Part shown: positions 8,653 through 16,437 of the stretch, piece after piece
How the letters are laid out: the number at the start of each line of letters is the position of its first letter
Numbering within the stretch: the stretch's first letter is position 1
Assembly (NCBI GenBank): GCA_910586965.1
Contig: CAJUMF010000029.1
Coordinates: 10,327 to 42,073, forward strand
Direction of reading: 5' to 3'
DNA from: an uncultured Dorea sp.
GTDB lineage: Bacteria; Bacillota; Clostridia; Lachnospirales; Lachnospiraceae
Length of the DNA stretch: 31,747 bases
Notes under the pieces: generated by a model
Told to the model about the DNA's origin: nothing
The model's input: only the letters and a program-made list of their open reading frames with translations
Database searches by the model: none
Position numbers and translations under genes: made by a program

Positions 8653-8699
8653 TATATGTGTCATCAGGGGGTTGATTTGAGAGAAAATTGGAGATAAAA

Positions 8700-9389
8700 A
8701 TGGGGATTGAAAACAGGGCAGCAAGGACATTGCTATACGAAGAAGTAGTCAGGGATCTGTACCAGATTATTGATGAGGAGCATTTAAGACCGGGAGATAA
8801 GCTGCCGCCGGAGAGGGAGCTGATGGAGCAGCTTGATGTCAGCCGAAATGTGCTCAGGGAGGCTTTTCGTGTATTAGAGAGCAGAGGAGTTATTGTTTCC
8901 CATCAGGGTAAAGGAAGATTTTTGAGGAAGCAGTCACATTTGAGTGAAAGTACGGAAAGTCTTAGCAGGAATCTGGAGCGGTGCTCCATGATGGAAGCTT
9001 ATGAGGTGCGGCAGCTCCTGGAAGTGAAGGGCGTGGAACTGATCATCCGCAACGCATCGGAGAAGGATATTGATGAACTGGAAAATGCGTACCGCGCGCT
9101 TGAAAAGAGATATATTGAGACTGGAAAGACAGAAGGGGAGTTTGAGCTGCACAAATTATATTCAGCAAAGACCGGAAGTGTCTTTATGGCACAGACTTTG
9201 GAGATTGTACTGAATGCGATTTTTGACATGATGTATGGGAAATTTTCAGATATTTTAGAAGCGGTTTCCGGTGAAGAAGAGCTTGAGTCCCATCGGCAGA
9301 TTATCAGAGCGATTCGGAAGAGAGATAAAGACACAGCAGAAAAGCTTATGTATGAGCATCTTCAGGCATCTATAGATAGTTTAAAATAG
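8700..9389 (+). CDS. FadR-subfamily GntR transcription regulator
   Basis: A DNA-binding regulator whose activity is expected to depend on a small carboxylate or amino-acid-like effector. The N-terminal winged helix (about residues 8-75) has the signature 'LRPGDKLPPERELMEQLDVSRNVLREAFRVLESRGVI', followed by an all-helical FCD effector domain with the metal/ligand motif positions 'ELHKLY' and 'SHRQIIRAI'. The start chosen is ATG 8700 after GGAGA (8690-8694); a TTG four codons upstream is less likely. It lies immediately before the malic enzyme promoter, which has several palindromes, and so is the natural candidate regulator of the operon at 9561-19364. Confidence 0.92.
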   Translation: MGIENRAARTLLYEEVVRDLYQIIDEEHLRPGDKLPPERELMEQLDVSRNVLREAFRVLESRGVIVSHQGKGRFLRKQSHLSESTESLSRNLERCSMMEAYEVRQLLEVKGVELIIRNASEKDIDELENAYRALEKRYIETGKTEGEFELHKLYSAKTGSVFMAQTLEIVLNAIFDMMYGKFSDILEAVSGEEELESHRQIIRAIRKRDKDTAEKLMYEHLQASIDSLK

Positions 9390-9404
9390 AGTATGTGCAT
9401 AATG

Positions 9405-9449
9405 GACAAAAATTGTCGTAAAATTTGTATCTGACAGTCGAAAGTGTCA
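9405..9449. promoter_or_regulatory. Two inverted repeats upstream of the malic enzyme promoter
   Basis: GACAA-AAA-TTGTC (9405-9417) is a perfect 13-bp palindrome. TGACA (9432-9436) and TGTCA (9445-9449) form a second inverted repeat just before the -35 box. Both are possible operators for the neighbouring GntR protein; this is inferred from position and symmetry only. Confidence 0.4.
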
Positions 9450-9456
9450 AATTGTA

Positions 9457-9485
9457 TTGACTATATCAAAGGGGAGGTTTATAAA
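9457..9485 (+). promoter_or_regulatory. Strong sigma-A promoter of the malic enzyme operon
   Basis: TTGACT (9457-9462), exactly 17 bases, TATAAA (9480-9485), with a predicted start near 9492. It is one of the best promoter matches in the window. It probably drives the co-directional series of genes through 19364. Confidence 0.75.
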
Positions 9486-9487
9486 TA

Positions 9488-9510
9488 ACTTAGAGACTAA
9501 GTGACTAAGT
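9488..9510. promoter_or_regulatory. Candidate operator of three CTAAGT-type half-sites over the transcription start
   Basis: ACTTAG (9488-9493), AGA, CTAAGT (9497-9502) form a perfect inverted repeat. A third half-site, ACTAAGT, follows at 9504-9510 as a direct repeat of 9496-9502. The position just after the -10 box would suit a repressor. Confidence 0.5.
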
Positions 9511-9560
9511 AGATAAATTCCTGAAACTGAAACGGAAAATAAAAGGAGGAAGGGCAGAAA

Positions 9561-10736
9561 ATGGGGATTGCAGAAGAAAGTCTGGCGTTTCATTACGAGA
9601 AGATGGGAAAGATTGAGATTGTATCGACAGTGAGCGTAGACAATGAGAAGGATCTGTCATTGGCCTACACGCCGGGAGTTGCCAAGCCTTGTCTGGAGAT
9701 TCAGAAGGATGTAGAAAAGTCCTATGAGTTGACCAGAAGGCATAATATGTGCCTGGTGGTCACAGACGGTACGGCAGTGCTGGGACTTGGCGATATCGGA
9801 CCGGAAGCAGGGATGCCGGTTATGGAAGGCAAATGCGTGCTGTTCAAAGAGTTCGGGGATGTAGATGCATTTCCGCTCTGCATTAGGTCCAAAGATGTAG
9901 ATGAGATCGTGCGGACCATCTATCTTATATCCGGAAGTTTTGGGGGCATTAACCTGGAGGATATCGCAGCGCCGAGGTGTTTTGAGATTGAGGAGCGGCT
10001 AAAGGAGCTTTGTGACATCCCGGTATTCCATGATGACCAGCACGGTACGGCAGTGATCACTCTGGCGGGACTGATCAACGCATTGAAAGTTGTGGGAAAG
10101 GAAAAAGAGGATGTACGGATCGTAGTAAATGGAGCCGGTGCAGCGGCGACTTCGATCACAAAGCTTCTTCTTAATTACGGCTTCCCGGATATTACCATGT
10201 GTGACCGGACGGGAGCTATCTATGAAGGCAGAACAGCGGGCATGAATCCGGTGAAGGAAAAGATGGCGAAGCTCACGAACCTTAAAAAGCAGGAAGGAAA
10301 GCTTGAGACGGTGATCCAGGGAGCGGATATATTTATCGGTGTATCGTCTCCGGGCGTGCTGACTACAGAGATGGTAAAGACGATGGCGAAAGATGCAGTT
10401 ATCTTTGCCTGTGCGAACCCGACGCCTGAGATCTTCCCGGAGGATGCGAAAGCAGGCGGCGCGGCAGTTGTGGCGACGGGGAGAAGTGATTTCCCGAATC
10501 AGATCAATAATGTGCTGGCGTTTCCGGGGATTTTCCGGGGAGCCTTTGATGTGAGAGCAAGTAAGATCAATGAGGAGATGAAGATGGCCGCATCAAAAGC
10601 GCTGGCAGGATTGATCACGCCTGAGGAGCTGTGTGCAGACTATATCATTCCGGCGGCATTTGACAAGCGGGTAGGTGCGGTAGTTGCAAAGGCTGTGAAG
10701 GAAGCGGCAAGGAAAACAAAAGTTGCAAGAATATAG
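9561..10736 (+). CDS. NAD(P)-dependent malic enzyme
   Basis: Cytosolic oxidative decarboxylation of malate to pyruvate and CO2 with reduction of NAD(P)+. The 391-aa length is that of the short bacterial form without a fused phosphotransacetylase domain. The N-terminal malic domain has 'SLAYTPGVAKPC' with the catalytic Tyr, 'VVTDGTAVLGLGDIGPEAGMPVMEGK', and metal-binding residues in 'INLEDIAAPRCFEIE' and 'IPVFHDDQHGTAVI'. The Rossmann domain has 'VVNGAGAAATSITKLL'. AAAGGAGG precedes the ATG. As first gene of a run including argininosuccinate lyase and a NhaC-family antiporter, it could drain malate formed from fumarate to pyruvate. Bacillus subtilis pairs a malic enzyme with the NhaC-family malate/lactate antiporter MleN, a useful parallel. 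Confidence 0.95.
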   Translation: MGIAEESLAFHYEKMGKIEIVSTVSVDNEKDLSLAYTPGVAKPCLEIQKDVEKSYELTRRHNMCLVVTDGTAVLGLGDIGPEAGMPVMEGKCVLFKEFGDVDAFPLCIRSKDVDEIVRTIYLISGSFGGINLEDIAAPRCFEIEERLKELCDIPVFHDDQHGTAVITLAGLINALKVVGKEKEDVRIVVNGAGAAATSITKLLLNYGFPDITMCDRTGAIYEGRTAGMNPVKEKMAKLTNLKKQEGKLETVIQGADIFIGVSSPGVLTTEMVKTMAKDAVIFACANPTPEIFPEDAKAGGAAVVATGRSDFPNQINNVLAFPGIFRGAFDVRASKINEEMKMAASKALAGLITPEELCADYIIPAAFDKRVGAVVAKAVKEAARKTKVARI

Positions 10737-10763
10737 AAATGAAGAAGAAAGGAGTGCATAAGA

Positions 10764-11630
10764 ATGGAAAGGATTCATTGGCCCGAGGGCAAGAAAAGTG
10801 CGGTGATGTTCAGCTTTGACTTAGACGGTGACGTAATCTGGCGGAATATGTCGGCGGACGAGCCAAACGCTGAGAAGCTTATCCGTGCCCGTTCCATCGG
10901 ACAGTATGGCCCCAATCGGTGTGTGGACATGATACTGGATCTGATGGATAAGTATGGGGTGAAGGCGACATTTTATGTGCCGGGTTTTGTGGCAGAGCAC
11001 AATCCTGATGTGATCCGCAGGATTGCGGACGCAGGGCATGAGATTGGAAACCATGGGTACACCCATGAACGGTTTGTGGAGAAGACTGTGGAGGAGCAGA
11101 GGGAGATCATCGAGAAAACCCAGCGGATCATCAAGGAGATTACGGGGAAGGAGCCGGTAGGATTTCGGACTCCGTCGGGAGACTGGCATGTGCGCACGCC
11201 GTATATCTTATCGGAGATGGGATTTTCCTATTCCAGTTCCATGCGGGGAGATGACAAGCCTTATTATACGGTTCTTGACGGGGAAGAATCAGACCTGGTT
11301 GAGATTCCGTCCAAATGGGAGCTTGACGACTATGTAGCGCAGGCGTACAGCGTGTATCCGGCAGAGCCGGCGGGCCTTGATCGGATCAGTTGTTACCGGA
11401 ATGTGCAGGACAATGATATCCGTGAATTCCGGGGGTATTACGACATGGGGCTTTGTATCTCATTTTTGATGCATCCCCAGATATCCGGGGCGCCGGGAAG
11501 GAATCTTGTGTTAGAGGAGGTTCTTAAGGAAGTGACCTCCCATGAAGATGTATGGGTAGCGACCGGGAGCGAGATAGCAGAATACTGGCGGAAGGCGTAC
11601 CCAAGGAAGTACAGGAGAGAGGAGGAGTAA
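10764..11630 (+). CDS. CE4 / PuuE-like polysaccharide deacetylase family hydrolase
   Basis: A cytoplasmic-looking (no signal peptide) amidohydrolase of the NodB/CE4 superfamily, closest in style to HpPgdA or PuuE allantoinase rather than to wall deacetylases. It retains motif 1 as 'FSFDLDGD' (Asp19, Asp21, Asp23), motif 2 as 'NHGYTHE' (His97, His101), motif 3 as 'GFRTPSGDWH' and a late His237 in 'FLMHPQISGAPGR', so metal-dependent chemistry is plausible. Members hydrolyse N-acyl groups or open cyclic amides. It lies 27 bases after the malic enzyme gene and 4 bases before a paralogue. Given the arginine and racemase neighbours, a small cyclic amide or N-acyl amino acid is a likelier substrate than a polysaccharide; that is inference. 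Confidence 0.85.
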   Translation: MERIHWPEGKKSAVMFSFDLDGDVIWRNMSADEPNAEKLIRARSIGQYGPNRCVDMILDLMDKYGVKATFYVPGFVAEHNPDVIRRIADAGHEIGNHGYTHERFVEKTVEEQREIIEKTQRIIKEITGKEPVGFRTPSGDWHVRTPYILSEMGFSYSSSMRGDDKPYYTVLDGEESDLVEIPSKWELDDYVAQAYSVYPAEPAGLDRISCYRNVQDNDIREFRGYYDMGLCISFLMHPQISGAPGRNLVLEEVLKEVTSHEDVWVATGSEIAEYWRKAYPRKYRREEE

Positions 11631-11634
11631 AAGC

Positions 11635-12474
11635 ATGTATGCAAAAGGAATGAATTGGCCGGAAGGCAAAAAGTGTGCAGCATTTATAACGGTCAATCTG
11701 TCGGCGGAATTTTTCTGGCTTTCACTGGATAAGAAAGCGGCAGATATGCCAAAGACCCTTTCCCTTGGACAGTACGGGATGTCCCATGGACTGCCGCGGC
11801 TCCTTGATCTGTTCGATGAATTTCAGATCAAAGCGACCTTCTTCACGCCGGGAAAGACGGCGGAAACTTACCCGGAGGCGATCAGGGAGATCGCGGAGCG
11901 GGGACACGAGATTGCGTGCCACGGTTACGAATATGAGAACTTTTCCCTGTTAAGCTATGAAGAGCAGAAAGTACGTATCGGCAAAGCGGTGAAGGCGATC
12001 GAGAAGGCGTGCGGGAAGAAGCCGGAGGGATTCCGCGCTCCGATCGGAGATCTGATGCTTCAGACGTTAAATATGGCAAGAGAAGAGGGAATGGTATATT
12101 CCAGCGACCTTTTTGACGATGACCGGCCGTATTTTCTAAAGGTGAATGAACAAGGGGACGAGATGCTTCAGGTTCCGATGCAGTGGGCGAACTTCGATCT
12201 TCCGTATTTCGCGTTCAATTATCGTCCGGCATTCCCCTTCGGACAGGGGCGTATCGCCAACTACAGCAATGTACTTTCCAATTGGAAAGATGAGTTTACC
12301 GGACATTATAATCATAATCTGTGCTATACGATGCAGCTTGACCCGCAGACAACCGGAAGTCCGGGGCGCACGGCTCTTGTCAAAGAATTTTTGCAGTTCA
12401 TGACAGGGCATGAGGGCGTGTGGTTTGCGACAGGCAGTGAGCTTTATGATTATTGTCAGAATAACAGATCTTGA
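11635..12474 (+). CDS. Degenerate tandem paralogue of the CE4 / PuuE-like hydrolase
   Basis: Aligned end to end with the preceding protein ('NWPEGKK', 'LGQYGMSHGLPRLLDLFDEFQIKATFFTPG', 'GFRAPIGD', 'TGSPGR', 'HEGVWFATGSE'), but the catalytic set is changed: the three motif-1 Asp residues become Asn21, Ser23 and Glu25; His101 becomes Tyr100; His237 becomes Asp236. Only one motif-2 His (His96) and the R-x-P motif remain. It may be a non-catalytic partner, or a metal-independent enzyme; PuuE allantoinase is a known metal-independent member. The reading frame is intact and GAGGAG precedes ATG 11635, so this is not a decaying gene. A heteromer with its neighbour is plausible. Confidence 0.85.
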   Translation: MYAKGMNWPEGKKCAAFITVNLSAEFFWLSLDKKAADMPKTLSLGQYGMSHGLPRLLDLFDEFQIKATFFTPGKTAETYPEAIREIAERGHEIACHGYEYENFSLLSYEEQKVRIGKAVKAIEKACGKKPEGFRAPIGDLMLQTLNMAREEGMVYSSDLFDDDRPYFLKVNEQGDEMLQVPMQWANFDLPYFAFNYRPAFPFGQGRIANYSNVLSNWKDEFTGHYNHNLCYTMQLDPQTTGSPGRTALVKEFLQFMTGHEGVWFATGSELYDYCQNNRS

Positions 12475-12573
12475 AGAACACAATGATGCCATATGGCAGA
12501 GACAAGAGAATTAAGAAACCCTAAAGGATACCATGATGCTATGCAGCAAAAACAAGGAAAGGAGAATGAGAAA

Positions 12574-13956
12574 ATGGCAGGAAGTTTATGGGGAGGACGA
12601 TTTGAGAAGGAGATGGACGACATCGTAAAGCAGTTCAATGCGTCCATCGGATTTGACAAAAGGATGTACAACGACGACATCGACGGAAGTATCGCGCATG
12701 TAACGATGCTTGGCGAACAGGGAATCGTCTCTATGGAGGAGAAGGATGCGATCATTGCAGGCCTTGAGGATATCCGAAAAGATATCGAGAGCGGAAAGAT
12801 TACATTCAGTGTGGAGGACGAGGATATCCACATGGGCATCGAGAGCAGGCTGATCCAGCGGATCGGTGATGTGGGAAAGAAGCTCCACACGGCAAGAAGC
12901 CGGAATGATCAGTGCCAGGTGGACGGAAGGCTCTATGTCCGAAGAGAGATTAAAGAGATCATGGACCGTCTGCGTTACTTAGAATCCGTCATCTTAGAGA
13001 AGGCAGAAAAATATGCGGATGAGATCACCATCGGATTCACGCATCTGCAGCATGCACAGCCGATCACCATCGGATTCGTGTTCATGGCATATTTCCAGAT
13101 GTTCAAGCGGGATTTGCAGAGGCTTCAGGATACTTATGAGCGGATGGATTACTGCCCCTTAGGAGCATGTGCCCTGGCAGGCACGACACTGCCCACCAAC
13201 CGTCACCGCACAGCAGAACTCCTGGGCTTTACAGCTCCGACGGAAAATGCTATGGACAGTGTCAGCGACCGTGACTACAGTCTTGAGTTCTTAAGCGACG
13301 CAGCAATCTCTATGATGCATCTGTCAAGATGGGCGGAGGAATTTACCTGGTGGAATACTTCTGAATTTTCCTATATTGCCATTGACGACAGCTTTTGCAC
13401 GGGCAGCAGTATCATGCCCCAGAAGAAGAACCCGGATATGGCGGAGCTCCTTCGGGGAAAGGTAGGGCGCGTATACGGCGACCTGATGCAGCTTTTGACG
13501 GTGATGAAGGGAACGGCCCTGGCGTATAACAAGGATTTCCAGGAGGATAAGGAGAGCTTGTTTGACGCCATCGATACCTGGAAGGCAAGTATCACGATAT
13601 TTGCGAAGATGCTGGAAAACACAGAGTTCCGCATGGACCAGATCCAGAAGCAGTTAGGAAAAGGTTTCTTAAATGCAACGGATATCGCGGAGCATTTTGC
13701 AAAGCAGGGAATCCCGTTCAGAGAAGCGCATTCTATCGTAGGGCGTATGGTTAAAGCTTGCGAGAACAACAATTGCGATTTTGAAGACCTGACAGACGCG
13801 CAGCTCCAGGAGATTGACAGCCGTGTGACAAAGGAGACACTGGGAGATATCAGTATCCCGGCTTGTGTGGAGGCGAGAGTTTCCTATGGCGGTACGGCGC
13901 CGTCTGAGGTGAGAAGACAGATTGCGAAAGAGAAGGAATGGCTTGACAGCTTTTAG
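12574..13956 (+). CDS. argH: Argininosuccinate lyase
   Basis: Cleaves argininosuccinate to arginine and fumarate (and the reverse), as a cytosolic homotetramer of the fumarase/aspartase superfamily. Seen are 'AGSLWGGRFEKEMDDIVKQFN' at the N-terminus, 'HTARSRNDQ', 'TIGFTHLQHAQPITIGF' and the superfamily signature 'GSSIMPQKKNPDMAELLRGK' with the catalytic Ser (278/279). The start chosen is ATG 12574 after AAAGGAG (12558-12564); an in-frame ATG at 12493 would add 27 residues with no resemblance to the family. No argG or other arginine-biosynthesis gene is in the window. The neighbours are malic enzyme, transporters and, further on, arginine deiminase genes, which suggests a degradative role here. 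A related lyase acting on another N-succinyl compound cannot be excluded. Confidence 0.93.
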   Translation: MAGSLWGGRFEKEMDDIVKQFNASIGFDKRMYNDDIDGSIAHVTMLGEQGIVSMEEKDAIIAGLEDIRKDIESGKITFSVEDEDIHMGIESRLIQRIGDVGKKLHTARSRNDQCQVDGRLYVRREIKEIMDRLRYLESVILEKAEKYADEITIGFTHLQHAQPITIGFVFMAYFQMFKRDLQRLQDTYERMDYCPLGACALAGTTLPTNRHRTAELLGFTAPTENAMDSVSDRDYSLEFLSDAAISMMHLSRWAEEFTWWNTSEFSYIAIDDSFCTGSSIMPQKKNPDMAELLRGKVGRVYGDLMQLLTVMKGTALAYNKDFQEDKESLFDAIDTWKASITIFAKMLENTEFRMDQIQKQLGKGFLNATDIAEHFAKQGIPFREAHSIVGRMVKACENNNCDFEDLTDAQLQEIDSRVTKETLGDISIPACVEARVSYGGTAPSEVRRQIAKEKEWLDSF

Positions 13957-13985
13957 AGAAAGAAGAGAATAAGGAGGAAGAGAAT

Positions 13986-15545
13986 ATGGATGCTGCTGTG
14001 GAAACCGTTGTTAATTACGGAATACTTTCATTAGTTCCCCCGGTGCTTGCGATCGCGCTGGCATTGCTGACAAAAAATATTATCGTATCATTGTTCGTGA
14101 CCGTGTATGTGAGCGCTACGATCGTGGCAGGTTTTAATCCGCTGATGGGCTTTACCACAATGATCCACGATTACATCTTTGGCGCATTGTTAGATGAGGT
14201 AAATGTACAGGGACTTATTATGATGACGATCATCGGGGGATTTGTCGCCTTGCTGACAAAATCAGGAGGTGCCTATGCCTTTACGAACAAAGTAACAAAA
14301 TGGGTCAATTCCCGTACGAAATGTGAGACGGGAATCTGGATCGGCGGTTTGATCGTGTGGTTTACCGATAACGGAAATTCCCTGATGGTAGGACCAATCT
14401 TTGAGGCATTGGCAGAGAAACTCCGTGTTTCCAGAGAGAAATTTGCCTATATCCTGGACTGTACCACAACACCGATCTGTGCGTTGGTTCCGATCATTGG
14501 ATGGGGCGTGTATACCCAGGGATTGATAGATACGGAGCTTCAAAATGCAGCGATTACGAATACGAACGGCTTTGAAATATTTACCCAGTGTATACCGTTT
14601 AACTTTTATGCGATTCTGACGCTGGTCATGGCAGGACTTATGGCGATTACATCGTGGGATTACGGCCCGATGCTTAAGGCACAGAACAGGGCGATGAAGA
14701 CTGGACAGACCATCAGAGAGGGTGGCACGCCGATGCGTGGTGAGGCTAAAGGACCTGAGGTTGACCCGGACAAAGCAAAGGTAAGCACGATGGTAATACC
14801 ATTAGTCGTACTTTTGGTTGTCATCTTCGCTTATCTGACCAAATTAGGAATCTGGCATACAAAGGTTGCGGGAAGTGATATCCGTACGGCCATTGCTTCT
14901 GGTTTCTTAAGCGGTTTGATCGTACTGATCATTTTATGTATTAAGAATAAGATCTACACGTTTACCGAGTGTATGAAGATTGTCGAGGGCGGCTGGGCAA
15001 ATATGATGTTCATGTGCGTAGTTCTGACACTGGCATGGTCATTGTCTGGAGTGAACGGAACGATGGGCACTGCGGATTATCTGGTTAAGATCACCCAGGG
15101 CTTCCTGAATCCAGGTGTGCTGGCATTTATCCTGTACCTGATGGGGGCGGTGATGTCCTTTGCAACGGGGACTTCTTGGGGAACTATGGCGATCCTTTTC
15201 CCAATCGGTATGCCGATGGCAATTAACTTAGGCGTATCTTTGCCGGTGATCAGTGCGGCGATCATCAGCGGTTCAGTTGTAGGAGACCATTGTTCGCCGA
15301 TTTCGGATACAACGATCATGGCATCGATTGGGGCGGCGTGTGACCATATCGACCATTTTGAAACACAGATGCCTTATGCAGTAACGGCAGGCATCGTTTG
15401 CGGAATCCTGTTTCTGATTGCGGGATGGGTGTCAACTCCGCTTACGCTGGTTGGCGGTATCGTGGTATTGATTCCGGTTGTCTATGTTTTGCATAAGATG
15501 TCTATAAAGAAGAACGGGCAGATAAAGGTGCCAGAACAAGGATAG
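13986..15545 (+). CDS. NhaC-family Na+/H+ or carboxylate antiporter
   Basis: Inner-membrane antiporter with about 11-12 hydrophobic segments. Family features are 'LVPPVLAIALALLTKNIIVSLFVTVY', 'GLIVWFTDNGNSLMVGPIFEALAEKLRVSREKFAYILDCTT', 'SFATGTSWGTMAILFPIGMPMA' and 'SVVGDHCSPISDTTIMASIGAACDHIDHFETQMPYA'. The length of 519 aa is normal. The NhaC family includes plain Na+/H+ antiporters and MleN, which exchanges malate and lactate. With malic enzyme and argininosuccinate lyase in the same run, uptake of a dicarboxylate or succinylated amino acid coupled to Na+ or H+ is a reasonable guess. TAAGGAGG precedes ATG 13986. Confidence 0.9.
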   Translation: MDAAVETVVNYGILSLVPPVLAIALALLTKNIIVSLFVTVYVSATIVAGFNPLMGFTTMIHDYIFGALLDEVNVQGLIMMTIIGGFVALLTKSGGAYAFTNKVTKWVNSRTKCETGIWIGGLIVWFTDNGNSLMVGPIFEALAEKLRVSREKFAYILDCTTTPICALVPIIGWGVYTQGLIDTELQNAAITNTNGFEIFTQCIPFNFYAILTLVMAGLMAITSWDYGPMLKAQNRAMKTGQTIREGGTPMRGEAKGPEVDPDKAKVSTMVIPLVVLLVVIFAYLTKLGIWHTKVAGSDIRTAIASGFLSGLIVLIILCIKNKIYTFTECMKIVEGGWANMMFMCVVLTLAWSLSGVNGTMGTADYLVKITQGFLNPGVLAFILYLMGAVMSFATGTSWGTMAILFPIGMPMAINLGVSLPVISAAIISGSVVGDHCSPISDTTIMASIGAACDHIDHFETQMPYAVTAGIVCGILFLIAGWVSTPLTLVGGIVVLIPVVYVLHKMSIKKNGQIKVPEQG

Positions 15546-15556
15546 GAATTTCTTAT

Positions 15557-15606
15557 ACAGACATAGTATTTTTGCATCGGCAGAGGAGTGAAGATACTAT
15601 GTCTGT
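15557..15606 (+). promoter_or_regulatory. Long perfect hairpin between antiporter and racemase genes
   Basis: ACAGACATAGTAT (15557-15569) and ATACTATGTCTGT (15594-15606) form a 13-bp perfect stem with a 24-base loop. No T-run follows, so it is not a typical terminator. The loop holds AGAGGAG and the 3' arm holds an ATG, so folding could hide a translation start. Confidence 0.5.
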
Positions 15607-15670
15607 TGTAATATGGGAGGGATTTATATGGAGATTAAGAGAAGGACGGTGTGAAAGGAGTTGGATATGA
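15599..15670 (+). CDS. Possible 23-codon leader peptide before the racemase
   Basis: An ATG at 15599, within the 3' arm of the hairpin, opens a 23-codon frame beginning MSVVIWEGFIW. Its TGA (15668-15670) overlaps the ATG of the racemase gene (15667) as ATGA. An AGAGGAG lies 11-12 bases before the start. Overlap of this kind is typical of translational coupling, but the frame is short and could be chance. Confidence 0.25.
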   Translation: MSVVIWEGFIWRLREGRCERSWI

Positions 15671-16386
15671 GGATCAAGGTAATTATGTCGGATAAGGCGA
15701 TGAGCAGGGAGACGATGGATGCCAGGGAGGAGATGCTAAAGACTGCGCTTTCCTCTGACGCGGCAGTATCGGTTGACTGTATCAAGCGGGGGCCGGACGA
15801 GTTGGACTGCAATACGGACGAGGCTTTTGCGGCGGCAGAGATGGTAAAGGAGAGTATTAAGGCGGAGAGAGAAGGCTTTGATGCGATCGTCATCTACTGC
15901 TTCAGTGATGTAGGGATTGACGCGATCCGGGAAAATGTGCGGATTCCGGTCATCGGACCGGGGGAGACGTCCCTTGCGGCGGCTTCTATGCTGTGTAATC
16001 GCTTTACCGTGCTGACGTCAGAAAGCGCCAATATTCCAAGAACGTATCGGAGGCTGATGCGAAACGGGATCGCGCGGGAGAAGATGGTGTCGGTAAGAGC
16101 ATTGGATATTCCGATTGGAGAGCTGAGGAGCAATCCGAAGGCCACAGAGGAATATTTAAGAGCGGTGTGTAAAAAGGCTGTGGAGGAAGACCGTGCGGAC
16201 GGGATTATCTTAGGATGTCTCGGCATGGCGGGATACGGAAAAACGATAGAGGATGAGCTGCCGCTTAAAGTGATCGATCCGGCATTTGTGGCGGTCGCAT
16301 ATGCGGAGCTGTGCGTGAGGACGTCTCTTACGCACATTACGGCGGTGTATCCGGCATTTGAGAACAACAGCCATGTGGAACTGTAA
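15667..16386 (+). CDS. Asp/Glu/hydantoin racemase family protein
   Basis: A cofactor-independent two-cysteine racemase of the aspartate/glutamate/hydantoin racemase superfamily, which inverts a chiral carbon beside a carboxyl or amide. Both catalytic Cys are visible: Cys78 in 'IVIYCFSDVG' and Cys184 in 'IILGCLGMAG'. Also seen are 'IPVIGPGETSLAAA' and 'NRFTVLTSESANIP', typical of the hydantoin/allantoin racemase branch. The start chosen is ATG 15667, six bases after AAAGGAG; a TTG two codons upstream abuts that site. The 239-aa length is normal. Its place beside two PuuE-like hydrolases resembles hydantoin or ureide utilisation logic, but the substrate is unproven. Confidence 0.88.
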   Translation: MRIKVIMSDKAMSRETMDAREEMLKTALSSDAAVSVDCIKRGPDELDCNTDEAFAAAEMVKESIKAEREGFDAIVIYCFSDVGIDAIRENVRIPVIGPGETSLAAASMLCNRFTVLTSESANIPRTYRRLMRNGIAREKMVSVRALDIPIGELRSNPKATEEYLRAVCKKAVEEDRADGIILGCLGMAGYGKTIEDELPLKVIDPAFVAVAYAELCVRTSLTHITAVYPAFENNSHVEL

Positions 16387-16437
16387 CTGTTAATTCGGTA
16401 GTTTATTTGACTACGCACTCTTTACAAGGAGGTATTT

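Noticed and set aside
11882..12492. Long minus-strand frames over the CE4 and argH genes, and similar frames in the other large genes.
   Set aside because: These are antisense frames of high-GC-third-position genes with compositions rich in Arg/Ser/Pro and no family resemblance.
12493..12573. A 27-residue N-terminal extension of argininosuccinate lyase.
   Set aside because: The extension has no similarity to the family, and a good AAAGGAG ribosome site lies before ATG 12574 where the normal protein starts.
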